DNA from: Bradyrhizobium lablabi
GTDB taxonomy: Bacteria > Pseudomonadota > Alphaproteobacteria > Rhizobiales > Xanthobacteraceae
Assembly: GCF_900141755.1 (NCBI RefSeq)
Contig: NZ_LT670844.1
Span: 2,852,001 to 2,916,000, forward strand
Reading direction: 5' to 3'
DNA length: 64,000 nt
Below are positions 20,414 to 28,543 of the stretch, one piece after another (the stretch's first letter is position 1; each line of letters opens with the position of its first letter). The notes beneath the pieces were generated by a model, which saw only the letters and a program-made list of their open reading frames with translations, searched no databases and was not told the DNA's origin. Made by a program: the position numbers and the translations under genes.

Positions 20414-21002
20414 CGCTTTTCTCCTGACGTTACGCGACGAGCCGCCGCAGAAGCGGCGCGCGCATTTCGTGGAATGTGAATGGTGGTGCGAACCGAAAAA
20501 AGCATCGGTCTCTCAAGAGAGCGTGCCTGCCGATGGCATCAGTGCTGCTCGTTCGCCCCGGACGGCGATTTCGGCTGTCCCGTTTCAAGGGCAACTACAT
20601 TGTACGCGACCTGACGCGCCTGAGAAACAGCATCAAAAATGCACAATGTCTCAAATTGGTTAGAGCCTGTGACGGAAGACGGGACCCGGTGTCGGCAGCT
20701 TCACTCCGGCCATAGCGGGTCAGCGTGACTGACCGGCCCCGCGGCTCGGTCGGCGGTAAGTGCGCCGCCACGACCCGATTGGAGTCCCGTCCGGAGGCGA
20801 CGACTGCGGTCCCAGAATGTCCGGATTTGGCACATCGCGACGTCTCTCCGCGCTATAGAATTTGGTCACTGTCGGGCTATAGCGGACATCGATCAAGCCG
20901 CGCCAATTAAAGCTTGATTTGAGAACGCGCCCTAGGCCCAGCCCTGATTCAATCAGAACCGAACAGGCTCGGGCCCGGCCTTGACGGAACGCCCGCTGCA
21001 CA
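20414..21002. other. Long intergenic stretch
   Basis: About 590 nt without a supportable gene. Several short frames exist on both strands, but none has a ribosome-binding site plus recognisable protein features. It may include decayed coding sequence. Confidence 0.4.
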
Positions 21003-21078
21003 AAACAAAACCGCCCGTCTGCTCATCGCAAACGGGCGGTCATCGCCGTCAGGTTTTGTGGGGGCACGCGGCCTGAAG
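21003..21078 (-). terminator. Terminator hairpin after the DUF2852 gene (copy B of the higA-terminator element)
   Basis: On the minus strand ACCGCCCGT/ACGGGCGGT plus flanking bases forms a stem followed by TTTTGTTTTG, about 70 nt past the DUF2852 stop. The hairpin with its side sequence is the near-copy of 15856-15925. Together they bracket the HigA-distal/TIR/DUF3800/cupin segment. Confidence 0.7.
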
Positions 21079-21109
21079 GCGTTGGCCTTCCGGTCTCAGG
21101 CTTGGGATC

Positions 21110-21592
21110 TCAGGCTTGCGGCTGGCCGTCCTGGGGCGGCGGGGTCGGGCGTGTGCGGTGCTGCGCCATGAACTGGTCGAACTCTTCCTTGTCCTTGGCG
21201 TGACGCAGCCGGTCGAGGAATGCCTTGAACTCGGTCTGCTCTTCTTCGAGACGCCGCAAGGTTTCCATGCGGTATTCGTCGAAGGCGCGGTTGCCGCTGG
21301 TGGGCGGGCCGAACGGGAAACCGCGGCGCTCCATGCGGTCGCGCATCCGCTCCATCTTGTACTGCATGCGCTCCATCTTGTTCGAGAAGCGGTCCCCGTT
21401 GCTCCAGCAAGCCATTTTTCTGCTCCCGAGTGTGAAAAAGAGAAGGGCGAGGCCGATCGGCCACCAGATGATGAAGCCGAGCACGGTCACGGCGATCCAG
21501 CCGGGGTGCCAGGGTGAATCGAGCATATGCGGGCGGTAGTGGGGCTCTTCAGCGGGGCCGCGCCAGCGATTGACATCTGCGGTGTAGGCCAT
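21110..21592 (-). CDS. DUF2852 small membrane protein
   Basis: A 160-residue protein. It has one strong membrane segment, GWIAVTVLGFIIWWPIGLAL (about 31-50). A very basic amphipathic region follows (NKMERMQYKMERMRDRMERR) and then a charged helix (LRRLEEEQTEFKAFLDRLR) likely to form a coiled coil. This is the DUF2852 arrangement common in Rhizobiales, and its function is unknown. The ATG at 21592 is preceded by GAGAGG, while upstream in-frame ATGs at 21604 and 21655 lack one. A perfect inverted repeat lies 34 nt upstream. Confidence 0.8.
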   Translation of the reverse strand: MAYTADVNRWRGPAEEPHYRPHMLDSPWHPGWIAVTVLGFIIWWPIGLALLFFTLGSRKMACWSNGDRFSNKMERMQYKMERMRDRMERRGFPFGPPTSGNRAFDEYRMETLRRLEEEQTEFKAFLDRLRHAKDKEEFDQFMAQHRTRPTPPPQDGQPQA

Positions 21593-21625
21593 TTCCCTCT
21601 CCATGACGGCATCACGCCGTTGTGA

Positions 21626-21644
21626 ATGTAAATAACATTTACAT
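21626..21644. promoter_or_regulatory. Inverted repeat, probable TetR operator for the DUF2852 gene
   Basis: ATGTAAAT-aac-ATTTACAT is a perfect 8-bp inverted repeat in the leader of the DUF2852 gene. The same half-site core (CATGTnAAA/TTTACATG) recurs at the start of the neighbouring tetR, which suggests that this regulator binds both. Confidence 0.6.
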
Positions 21645-21697
21645 AGGTAACCCATCGCGGATTTTTGTCAAGCTGGGCGCAACCCGCGTCCTCGAAT

Positions 21698-22453
21698 TTA
21701 TTTTGGGGTGCCCCAAGGACCTGAGGGAGGGCCTGAAGGAGGGCCTGAAGGCGGAATGGGAGGCGGCTCGGCCGCTTTTTGATCGGCCTTGTCCTTCTGT
21801 GCCGAGGGCCGCTGGTCGGTCAGGAAGCCGAGGCCACGCAGATAGATCAGCACCTCGGCTTCGAGCAGATCCTCCGCCGTCATCGGCAATTTGCGGCGCG
21901 CCGCATCGCCGCGGGCGAACAGCGAGGCGACGCCGTGCGACATCGACCAGATATGCAACGCGATCATCATCGCCGGCGGGCGCGGCACACCAGGCGGCGC
22001 CAGCGCGGCGAGGCGCTCGGCGGCGGCCCTGATGATGCCGAAGGCGCGCTCGCTTGCGGCCATCAATGCGGGACTAACGTCGACCGGAAGCCCCGATTCG
22101 AACATCGCCGAATAGAACGCCGGCTCGTTGCGGGCGAACGCGAGATAGGCCTTGCCGACCCGCTCGAACGCTGTGACGGTGTCGGGGCGTCCGTCGTCCC
22201 AGGCCTCCGTCAACACCGCCTCGAACTGCTCGAATCCGCGTTGTGCGATGGAGGAAAGCAGCTCGTCGCGGTCGCGAAAATGCCGGTAGGGCGCCGCCGG
22301 GCTGACGCCGGCCATGCGCGCGGCATCGGCGAAGGTAAATCCGGCCGCGCCTTTCTCCGCGATCAGTCCGAGTGCTGCCTGCAGCAGCGCCTCTTTCAGA
22401 TTGCCGTGATGGTAGCCGCGCTCGGCGCGGCGCTCTTCCTTGCGCCAGCTCAT
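21698..22453 (-). CDS. TetR-family regulator (WHG-type C-terminal domain)
   Basis: About 251 residues. The helix-turn-helix is at 20-65, with LLQAALGLIAEKGAAGFTFA and MAGVSPAAPYRHFRDRDELL. The ligand-binding half has AYLAFARNEPAFYSAMFESG. The extreme C-terminus is a Pro/Gly/Ser tail built from short repeats (PPSGPPSGP), encoded by direct repeats in the DNA. ATG 22453 is used here. ATG 22483 would add 10 residues, and neither has a clear ribosome-binding site. The start codon overlaps an inverted repeat, so autorepression is likely. Confidence 0.85.
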   Translation of the reverse strand: MSWRKEERRAERGYHHGNLKEALLQAALGLIAEKGAAGFTFADAARMAGVSPAAPYRHFRDRDELLSSIAQRGFEQFEAVLTEAWDDGRPDTVTAFERVGKAYLAFARNEPAFYSAMFESGLPVDVSPALMAASERAFGIIRAAAERLAALAPPGVPRPPAMMIALHIWSMSHGVASLFARGDAARRKLPMTAEDLLEAEVLIYLRGLGFLTDQRPSAQKDKADQKAAEPPPIPPSGPPSGPPSGPWGTPK

Positions 22454-22474
22454 GTGAAAGGCTTTTACATGAGC
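22448..22474. promoter_or_regulatory. Inverted repeat over the tetR start codon
   Basis: Arms of 13 nt, GCTCATGTGAAAG and CTTTTACATGAGC, around one central base match at 12 of 13 positions. The core resembles the operator at 21626-21644. Confidence 0.6.
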
Positions 22475-22490
22475 CGGGCGCAAAGGTCAC

Positions 22491-22605
22491 TAGAGCCCAT
22501 TCCGTTTCGATGAAATCGAACCGGAATGGGCTCTAGATTCTTGTTTTGACGCGTTTTCTTAACGCGAACCGGTTTCCACTTCGCTTGAAAACGCTCTAGC
22601 TTGTC
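22491..22605. repeat. Palindromic intergenic element (TAGAGCCCATTCC type)
   Basis: A 21-bp inverted repeat with one mismatch (22491-22511 with 22515-22535) around the triplet GAA is followed by a second part with GACGCG/CGCGAACCGGTTTCC. The layout resembles the two GAGCATGATC elements at 24981 and 50033, sharing the ACCGGT..CCACTT core. Confidence 0.7.
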
Positions 22606-22620
22606 CAAGGTTGCCAAACG

Positions 22621-23037
22621 TTAACGCTTGGTTCCGGCTTGCAATTCGGCGAATCCGGCGGCGGCCTGTTGCACATCGGGCGGAAAATCCGACATTTCCT
22701 GCACCTGGCGGATTTCGATGATCTCATTGCTCGACGCCGGGCACTTTTTCGCCCACTCGATCGCCTCCTCGCGCGATTTCACGTCGATCATCCAGTAGCC
22801 GCCGAGCACCTCCTTGGACTCGGTGAAGGGACCGTCGGTCACCACGGGCTTGCCGGTCCCGAATGAGACGCGAGCGCCCGTCGACGGTGGATGCAAGCCA
22901 TCGAGCGCGAGCAGTACGCCGGCGTCCTTCAGGGCTTGGTTGTATTTCATCATCGCGGACACCCGCTCAGGGTCGAGCTTAATTTCGGGCGGCGCGGTCT
23001 CGTAGCCTAACGGGATCATCAGCATCATGAATCGCAT
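22621..23037 (-). CDS. YCII/DGPF-domain protein
   Basis: A 138-residue protein starting MRFMMLMIPLGYETAPP. The DGPF signature is VVTDGPFTESKEVLGGYWMI, with the family segment SREEAIEWAKKCPASS. The YCII fold is ferredoxin-like, and its activity is unproven. DGPF proteins are typical partners of ECF42-type sigma factors, one of which lies at 33.9-35.2 kb. AAGGA lies 8 nt before ATG 23037. The longer frame to 23085 lacks a site. Confidence 0.9.
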   Translation of the reverse strand: MRFMMLMIPLGYETAPPEIKLDPERVSAMMKYNQALKDAGVLLALDGLHPPSTGARVSFGTGKPVVTDGPFTESKEVLGGYWMIDVKSREEAIEWAKKCPASSNEIIEIRQVQEMSDFPPDVQQAAAGFAELQAGTKR

Positions 23038-23064
23038 GGTCGGAGTCCTTGCTAGTTCGGCTTT

Positions 23065-23157
23065 CGTCATTCCGGGGCGCGCCACGCGCGAACCCGGAAT
23101 CTCGGGCCGTAATCTCGGGATTCCGGGTTCAGCCCTGCGGGCTGCCCCGGAATGACG
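23065..23157. repeat. Palindromic repeat (CGTCATTCCGGGG type)
   Basis: A 13-nt outer inverted repeat, CGTCATTCCGGGG/CCCCGGAATGACG, encloses inner palindromes containing CCCGGAATCTCGG and TTCCGGGTTC. It fills the gap between two YCII genes. Confidence 0.8.
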
Positions 23158-23177
23158 GTGTGGGCAATTCTACTTCT

Positions 23178-23585
23178 TCACTGACTGGCGCGCAGACGTT
23201 GTTCCTGGTCGCGCAATTCGGGCGTCAGCGCCTCGCCGAAATCTTCCGCATCGAACACCTGCCGGATTTCGATTTCGGACCCACCGTCGAACGGCGCGCG
23301 CTTCATCCACTCGATCGCCTCATCCAGCGATTCGGTCTGGATCAGCCAGAAGCCGCAGACGAGATCGTTCGTCCCGCTGAAAGGACCGTTGGTGATGGTG
23401 CGTTGCTTGCCGGAATATTTGATGCGGGCGCCTCTCGAACTTGGATGCAGGCCCTCGCCGGCCAGCATGACGCCGGCCTTGACCATCTCTTCGTTGAATT
23501 TTCCCATCGCCATCAGCAGCTCGGTGCTCGGCATGATGCCGGCCTCGCTGTTCCTGTCGGCTTTCACAATCACCATGAATCGCAT
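23178..23585 (-). CDS. YCII/DGPF-domain protein with a diverged motif
   Basis: A 135-residue paralogue of the neighbouring YCII protein, starting MRFMVIVKADRNSEAG. The signature is degraded to TITNGPFSGTNDLVCGFWLI, so the conserved aspartate of DGPF is asparagine. EAIEWMKRAPFDGGSEIEIR is retained. GGGAG lies 7 nt before this ATG. The ATG two codons upstream is too close to that site. It is probably co-expressed with the 22621-23037 gene despite the intervening palindrome. Confidence 0.88.
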   Translation of the reverse strand: MRFMVIVKADRNSEAGIMPSTELLMAMGKFNEEMVKAGVMLAGEGLHPSSRGARIKYSGKQRTITNGPFSGTNDLVCGFWLIQTESLDEAIEWMKRAPFDGGSEIEIRQVFDAEDFGEALTPELRDQEQRLRASQ

Positions 23586-23710
23586 CGTCATGCTCCCTTT
23601 GATTTTAAAAGGCCGGCACTTGACCGGCGCTCGTCAACAAGACGAACCGGGTTTTTCGGCACCGACATATCCGGTGGAATTATTTCGAAGCTGATTGCCG
23701 GCATGGATCC

Positions 23711-24928
23711 TCACGCCACCTGCAGCTGATCGCGCGAGCGCGGCAGCGGCGGAAATGCAAATGCTACCGCCATCGCACCGAGCCCCAGGCTGAACGAGCC
23801 GATATAGAGCCAGCTATAGGCATTGAACGTGTCGAACACAAAACCGCCGGCCAATGGCCCGATCGCCATGCCGAGACTCGATACCATCGTCGCCGCGCCG
23901 AATATCGTGCCCATGATGCGCTGGCCGAAATATTCGCGCGCCAGCACGGCATAAAGCGGCATCACGCCGCCGTAAGCGGTGCCGAAGATCACCGACAGCG
24001 CATAGAACTCGCCGAGCCGGTTGACGAACAGATAGGTCGCGATCGCAAGCGCCTGCACCAATAGGCCCGCGATCAGGACCGGCTTGGCGCCGAGCCGGTC
24101 GGCGAGCACGCCGAGCAGCAGGCGGCCGCCCAGTCCCGACAAACCCTCGAGGCTGTAGATGCTCACCGCCGCCATTGCCGGGACGCCGCATGAGATGGCG
24201 TAGCTCACCATGTGGAAGATCGGCCCGGAATGCGCGGCGCAACAGCCGAAGAAGGTGAGCGCCAGAACCATGAATTGCGGCGAACGCAGCGCCTGGGTTG
24301 CCGACATCCCGGCCCCGCCCGCCTCGATCGCCAGAGGCGATGCCGCGCCGGTCGTCGACGCGGCCGGAGGCTTGCGCACCAGGAGCGCTGCCGGGATCAA
24401 GAGGATCCAGGCGCCGATGCCGATGGTCATCATGGCGACGCGCCAGTCGTAGGTTGAAATCAGCCAGCGCGCGAACGGCGAGATCGTCATCGGCGCCACG
24501 CCCATGCCCGCCGACACCAGCGAAACAGCAAGGCTGCGATTGTTCTCGAACCACTGCGTGGCCGCCGCGATCATCGGGGCGAAGAAGGCGCCGGCGGCAA
24601 GGCCGACCAGAATGCCGTAGACGAGCTGGAATTCGATCAACGAGGTCGCCCGGCTCGCCAGCACCAGCCCCGCTCCAAGCAGCACCGCCCCGATCAAGAC
24701 GACGATGCGGGTGCCGATCCGGTCGCTCAAAGCGCCCCAGCCGAAGCCCGCGACGCCCATGGTCAGGAAATCCAGCGTCATCGCGCTCGATATTCCGGCC
24801 CGCGACCAGCCGGTCTCCACCGACATCGGCGCCAGATAGACCGCCAGTGAAAACATCGCGCCGATGCCGACGCAGGTCATCAGCGCGCCGGCGGCGACGA
24901 TGACCCAACGATAGCCGAGATGATTCAT
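23711..24928 (-). CDS. Major facilitator superfamily transporter
   Basis: A 405-residue inner-membrane protein with about 12 hydrophobic segments. The MFS loop 2-3 motif appears as WGALSDRIGTR, and a related LGVLADRLGAKP occurs in the second half. The profile resembles MCT/oxalate-formate-type exchangers (RWVIVAAGALMTCVGIGAMFS), but the substrate is not predictable. GGAGG lies 7 nt before ATG 24928. The longer frame to 25063 runs into a repeat element and is rejected. Confidence 0.88.
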   Translation of the reverse strand: MNHLGYRWVIVAAGALMTCVGIGAMFSLAVYLAPMSVETGWSRAGISSAMTLDFLTMGVAGFGWGALSDRIGTRIVVLIGAVLLGAGLVLASRATSLIEFQLVYGILVGLAAGAFFAPMIAAATQWFENNRSLAVSLVSAGMGVAPMTISPFARWLISTYDWRVAMMTIGIGAWILLIPAALLVRKPPAASTTGAASPLAIEAGGAGMSATQALRSPQFMVLALTFFGCCAAHSGPIFHMVSYAISCGVPAMAAVSIYSLEGLSGLGGRLLLGVLADRLGAKPVLIAGLLVQALAIATYLFVNRLGEFYALSVIFGTAYGGVMPLYAVLAREYFGQRIMGTIFGAATMVSSLGMAIGPLAGGFVFDTFNAYSWLYIGSFSLGLGAMAVAFAFPPLPRSRDQLQVA

Positions 24929-24980
24929 GCATGCGCCTCCGTTCGAACCGTTGCTGCGCGCCGGCTTTCGCGCCGGCCCT

Positions 24981-25083
24981 AAAGCGTGATGACTCTTCTT
25001 CGAATCGTCATTCCGCTCTATCTTTTTGTTTGAGCATGATCTTTTCGGAAAACCGGTACCCACTTTTCCGGATCATGCTCTGA
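24981..25083. repeat. GAGCATGATC-type palindromic element, copy 1
   Basis: Two hairpins, one around GATGAC/GTCATT-like arms and one from GAGCATGATC/GATCATGCTC with inner TTTTCGG/CCGxxxA-like pairing. It is almost identical to 50033-50136 (three differences in about 98 nt). It lies upstream of the MFS gene. Confidence 0.85.
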
Positions 25084-25165
25084 TGAGTAAGACGAACGGG
25101 ATTTCGCGGGAACGACAGGTCCCCGCGGAATTATTTCGCTGGTAGGTCGGGCGCTAAAGCGACCC

Positions 25166-26374
25166 TCAATCGTCGATCGCCTGATAGGCCGAGGTCCAGA
25201 AATCCGCCATCACGCGCGGCGGCTGCGGCGAATCCATCATCCGCTGGGTCAGCAGAATGCCGGTGAGATTCTCGTTCGGGTCGGAATACCAGGAGGTGCC
25301 GTACCCGCCGTCCCAGCCGAACCGGCCGGGCGAGTTGTGGAGATCGTCGCGCCGGGTAGAAACCGACATGCCGAAACCCCAGCCCCGGTTGTCGCCCAGC
25401 AACAACTCCGAGCCCAGTTTCTGTTCCGGCGTGATCTGGTCGGCCGTCATCAACTCCACCGATGGACGCGACAGGATGTGCTCGCTGCCCAGACGACCGC
25501 CATTGAGCATCATCTGCGCGAAGGCATTGAAATCGTCGGCAGTCGAAACTAGGCCGGCGCTGCCGTTTTCGAACACCGGCGGGCTCGAGAATTTTCCAGT
25601 GACGGGATCGTCGAACACTTTCAGTTTTTGGGTTGCGTGATCACGGGCATAGCTGGTGGCAAACCGGTCGTATTTGCTTTCCGGCACGCTGAACGCCGTA
25701 TCCTTCATCCCGAGCGGATCAAAGATGCGCTCTCGAAAAAAATCGCCGAGCGTAGTGCCGGCCACCCGCGCGATCAACACGCTCAGGATTTCCGTTCCGC
25801 TGTTGTAGAGCCAGCGCTCGCCGGGCTGATGAATCAGCGGCAGGCTGCCATAGCGCCGCACCAATTCGTCCGGCGGGAAGGACGGAAACACCGGCCCCGG
25901 CGCGAAGCCGGCTTCCGCAATCGCCGTCTGGATCGGATAGCGATCCGGGAAAATCGCAATCATGCCGTAGCCCAGCCGGAAGGTGAGCAGATCGCGCAAG
26001 GTGATCGCGCGTTTGGCCGGCACCGTGTCGTCGATAGCGGCATCGATCGTTCGTAACACCTTGCGATCGGCCAATTCCGGCAGCCAGCGATCAACGGCAT
26101 CGTCGAGCCGTATTTTGCATTCCTCGACCAGGATCATGGCGGCAACTGCGGTCACCGGTTTTGTCATCGAGGTAATGCGAAAAATCGTGTCGCGCGCCAT
26201 CGGCGCGCCGCCGATCGCCGCGTTGCCGATCGCGTCGACATGAATCTCGCCATGCCGGCTCACCAGCGTCACCAGCCCGGGCAACTCGCCCGCCTCGACG
26301 TGGCCGGCCAACACATCGTGCATGCGGCCGAGGCGCGCCTTCGACAGGCCCCCGGTGCTGGTCATCTTCATCAT
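25166..26374 (-). CDS. Serine hydrolase, class C beta-lactamase/esterase family
   Basis: A 402-residue protein of the penicillin-binding-like hydrolase fold. The nucleophile motif SxxK is SMTK (S69-K72), and the second motif is Y190-N-S rather than a strict YxN. The third strand region is FGWDGGYGTSWYSDP, replacing KTG as in esterase-type members. No signal peptide is seen, which favours a cytoplasmic esterase over a beta-lactamase. The start with GAGGAAGG upstream is the first of three close ATGs. Confidence 0.88.
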   Translation of the reverse strand: MMKMTSTGGLSKARLGRMHDVLAGHVEAGELPGLVTLVSRHGEIHVDAIGNAAIGGAPMARDTIFRITSMTKPVTAVAAMILVEECKIRLDDAVDRWLPELADRKVLRTIDAAIDDTVPAKRAITLRDLLTFRLGYGMIAIFPDRYPIQTAIAEAGFAPGPVFPSFPPDELVRRYGSLPLIHQPGERWLYNSGTEILSVLIARVAGTTLGDFFRERIFDPLGMKDTAFSVPESKYDRFATSYARDHATQKLKVFDDPVTGKFSSPPVFENGSAGLVSTADDFNAFAQMMLNGGRLGSEHILSRPSVELMTADQITPEQKLGSELLLGDNRGWGFGMSVSTRRDDLHNSPGRFGWDGGYGTSWYSDPNENLTGILLTQRMMDSPQPPRVMADFWTSAYQAIDD

Positions 26375-26467
26375 GTTGGTTCCTTCCTCAGGTATCCTGA
26401 ATATTCCTGCAAGAAAGACGATTGGAACCACACCGAATCGACATGCCCGGAGTATTTTTGTACGGCC

Positions 26468-27127
26468 TCAGGAGCGGGCTTCTCTCGGGAACATCGCGAA
26501 ATAAGGCTCGGCCTCTCTCAGGACGCGCGCGTAGGACGGCCGCGCCTTCAGGCGATCGAAATACGCCGCGACGTTCCGGTGCGCATCGCCAAACGGCATG
26601 ACCTCGTTGGCATAGAACAAAGCGGGTGCCGCGGCGCAATCGGCGAGACTAAACGCTTCGCCCATCGCCCAGCTCTGCCCTGCCATCTCCCGATCGATCA
26701 TCGCGTAGGAAGTCCGCAGCCGCGCTTTGGCCTCCTCGACGCCATGCGGATCGGCTTTGCCCTGCGGCCGGATTCGGTCGCCGACGATCTTCTGCATCGG
26801 CTCGTGCACATAAAGATCGTAAAATCGATCGCGCAGCCGTACCTGGCGCGCGCGGTCGGCATCCTCCGGGATAAATCGCGTGCGGCCCGGATAATACCGA
26901 TCGAGATACTCGATGATGACGGTCGATTCCGGCACGGTGTCGTCCCGCGCGTCATCGCGCAGCACCGGGAACTTCCCGATCGGCCATAGCTTCAAGAGCG
27001 CCGCGCGCTCGGCCTCGTTACCGAGATCGACCATGTTGGCCGTGAACGGCGTCTCGTTCTCATACAGCGCGGTGAGCACCTTGTGGCAGTACGAGGCCAG
27101 GGGATGGAAATGCAGCGTGAGGGACAT
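26468..27127 (-). CDS. Glutathione S-transferase family protein
   Basis: A 219-residue cytosolic GST. The thioredoxin-like domain has LHFHPLASYCHKVLTALYE and the glutathione-contact motif PESTVIIEYLDRYYPG. The helical domain has the capping box FSLADCAAAPALFYA. The catalytic residue of the N-terminal domain is Ser or Cys in the SYCHK segment. It is first of a minus-strand run with SnoaL-like and DHFR-like genes upstream. Confidence 0.92.
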   Translation of the reverse strand: MSLTLHFHPLASYCHKVLTALYENETPFTANMVDLGNEAERAALLKLWPIGKFPVLRDDARDDTVPESTVIIEYLDRYYPGRTRFIPEDADRARQVRLRDRFYDLYVHEPMQKIVGDRIRPQGKADPHGVEEAKARLRTSYAMIDREMAGQSWAMGEAFSLADCAAAPALFYANEVMPFGDAHRNVAAYFDRLKARPSYARVLREAEPYFAMFPREARS

Positions 27128-27149
27128 GCACGAAGCTCCGGATCAGTTT

Positions 27150-27515
27150 TCACTTTTGCTTGACGAAGACGCCGTCTTGATAGCTGGCGCCGAAATACAC
27201 GTCGATACGTTTGATTTTGTCGCCTGCAAAGCCGAAGAACTCGGTATTCCGGAACTGCTTTCCGCTCTTGGCGAGACATTTGTAGGCGACAAAAGCCTCA
27301 TCGCCCTCGACCAGGATTTTTTCGAGTTCGTGCCGTTCGATCCAGTCGGCGACGCGCCAGCAGCGCGAAAAATACGTCGGCTTGTCGATCTCGTCATCAT
27401 ACGGGCTGGTGAAGCGGAAGTCGTCAGTGAACGCGTCTACGACGGCCTTGCGGTCGTTCGTCAGGTAGGCGGCAAAGAGCACCCGGATCATCTCCGCCCT
27501 GTCCCTATTGGACAT
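27150..27515 (-). CDS. SnoaL-like/NTF2-fold protein
   Basis: A 121-residue single-domain protein opening MSNRDRAEMIRVLFAAYL, then DRKAVVDAFTDDFRFTSPYD, the helix-to-cone start of the NTF2 fold. Later strands include VAYKCLAKSGKQFRNTEFF and KIKRIDVYFG. Such proteins bind small hydrophobic ligands or act as isomerases, and the substrate is unknown. GGAGG lies 6 nt before the ATG. It lies 12 nt downstream of the DHFR-like gene and 22 nt upstream of the GST gene, an apparent operon. Confidence 0.85.
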   Translation of the reverse strand: MSNRDRAEMIRVLFAAYLTNDRKAVVDAFTDDFRFTSPYDDEIDKPTYFSRCWRVADWIERHELEKILVEGDEAFVAYKCLAKSGKQFRNTEFFGFAGDKIKRIDVYFGASYQDGVFVKQK

Positions 27516-27527
27516 TGCGATCCTCCA

Positions 27528-28073
27528 TTATTTCGCGGGTTCGTAACGCAGGATGACGATCCCGGTCGAATGCGATCTGCTGTCGAGCAACTTGAGCCGG
27601 ACCCGTTCGCCGGGTTTGAACAACGGCGCGCCGCCGCCGAGGACAATCGGATTGACCGCGATACGAAACTCGTCGATCAGCCGGTGCGGTATCAAGCTCG
27701 CCGCGAGATCGGCGCTGCCGAACAGAAAAATCTCTTTTGTGCTCTCACGCTTCAACTTTGACACGGTGCCCGGCACATCCGTGCCGAACAATTGGGTGTT
27801 ATTCCAATTGGATTTGGTCAGCGTGCGGGAGAACACATATTTCGGCAGCGCGTTCATGAGGTCCGCAACCTCGCCGGTCGCGTTTGGCCAATAATTCGCC
27901 ATCAATTCATAGGTGACGCGGCCGAACATCAGCCCACCGGCGGATTTCAGTTGCTCGATCGAAAGCCGCTCCAGTTCCTCGCCCCAGACATCGAGATGCC
28001 AGGAGAGGTCGCGGTTTTCGCCTTCGATTAAGCCATCCAGCGTCATCAGATTCCACATGATCAGCTTCGCCAT
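27528..28073 (-). CDS. Dihydrofolate reductase-family (RibD C-terminal) protein
   Basis: A 181-residue NADPH-dependent reductase-like protein. Motifs are MAKLIMWNLMTLDGLIEG at the start, GGLMFGRVTYELMANYWP, the strand KYVFSRTLTKSNWNNTQLF and FLFGSADLAASLIPHRLIDE followed by VLGGGAPLF. This group is distinct from folate DHFR and often found beside sigma-factor or YCII genes. The substrate is unknown. AAGGGAC precedes the ATG. Confidence 0.9.
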   Translation of the reverse strand: MAKLIMWNLMTLDGLIEGENRDLSWHLDVWGEELERLSIEQLKSAGGLMFGRVTYELMANYWPNATGEVADLMNALPKYVFSRTLTKSNWNNTQLFGTDVPGTVSKLKRESTKEIFLFGSADLAASLIPHRLIDEFRIAVNPIVLGGGAPLFKPGERVRLKLLDSRSHSTGIVILRYEPAK

Positions 28074-28261
28074 GCTGCCGTCCCTTCAACCGATTGGATG
28101 CCGGTTGCAAACCGGCGCTAATCTAGGAGACGAACGGAATTTTGCGGTGCCGACATTTGCGACGAAATTATTTTTGAGGGTGTCGGCACTGGCTCAGGGG
28201 GAAGAGCGCGTCTTCGACCGTCCCGCGGTCGTTCGACAGGTAGGCGGCAAAGATCGCAACA

Positions 28262-28404
28262 CGACTCAGCGATCTCGCGGCGCGATGCGCCCGAGTCTTG
28301 GATCAACTCTTCGCCCAGAACAGGGCGTGGGGAATGCCGGGCGCCGATGCACCCGCAGCCGCGCGTGTAGTGTAGTAAACACGCGCTGCCGATTTCCCTC
28401 CGCG
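28262..28404. repeat. Structured repeat, copy 2 (truncated)
   Basis: Contains the left part of the element seen at 14740 and 60525. Stems CGCCC/GGGCG and GCGCGTGT/ACACGCGC are kept, but with different bases from the other copies. The sequence stops at a CGTCATGGCCGGG palindrome, so the right half is lost. Confidence 0.75.
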
Positions 28405-28526
28405 TCATGGCCGGGCGCGTCCCGGCGATCCACGTCTTGGGGCACGGGTGAAGAAAGACGTGGATGCCCGGGCATAGGCGAGCGGAAGCGACGCCGTCCT
28501 TCGGACGGCTATGCCCGGGCATGACG
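28405..28526. repeat. Palindromic repeat (CGTCATGGCCGGGC type)
   Basis: An outer inverted repeat of GTCATGGCCGGGC and GCCCGGGCATGAC encloses CCACGTCTT/AAGACGTGG and GCCGTCC/GGACGGC. It directly joins the truncated structured repeat. Confidence 0.8.
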
Positions 28527-28543
28527 GCGGAGGAATTTGGAGC

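Noticed and set aside
23814..24932. A 372-codon minus-strand frame in another phase over the MFS gene
   Set aside because: Arginine-rich and non-hydrophobic. The overlapping MFS frame has clear membrane helices and a good ribosome-binding site.
28118..28522. Frames giving MPGHPRLSS-type peptides (also at 32446-32724)
   Set aside because: These are translations of the CGTCATGGCCGGG palindromes, a familiar artefact of this repeat family.
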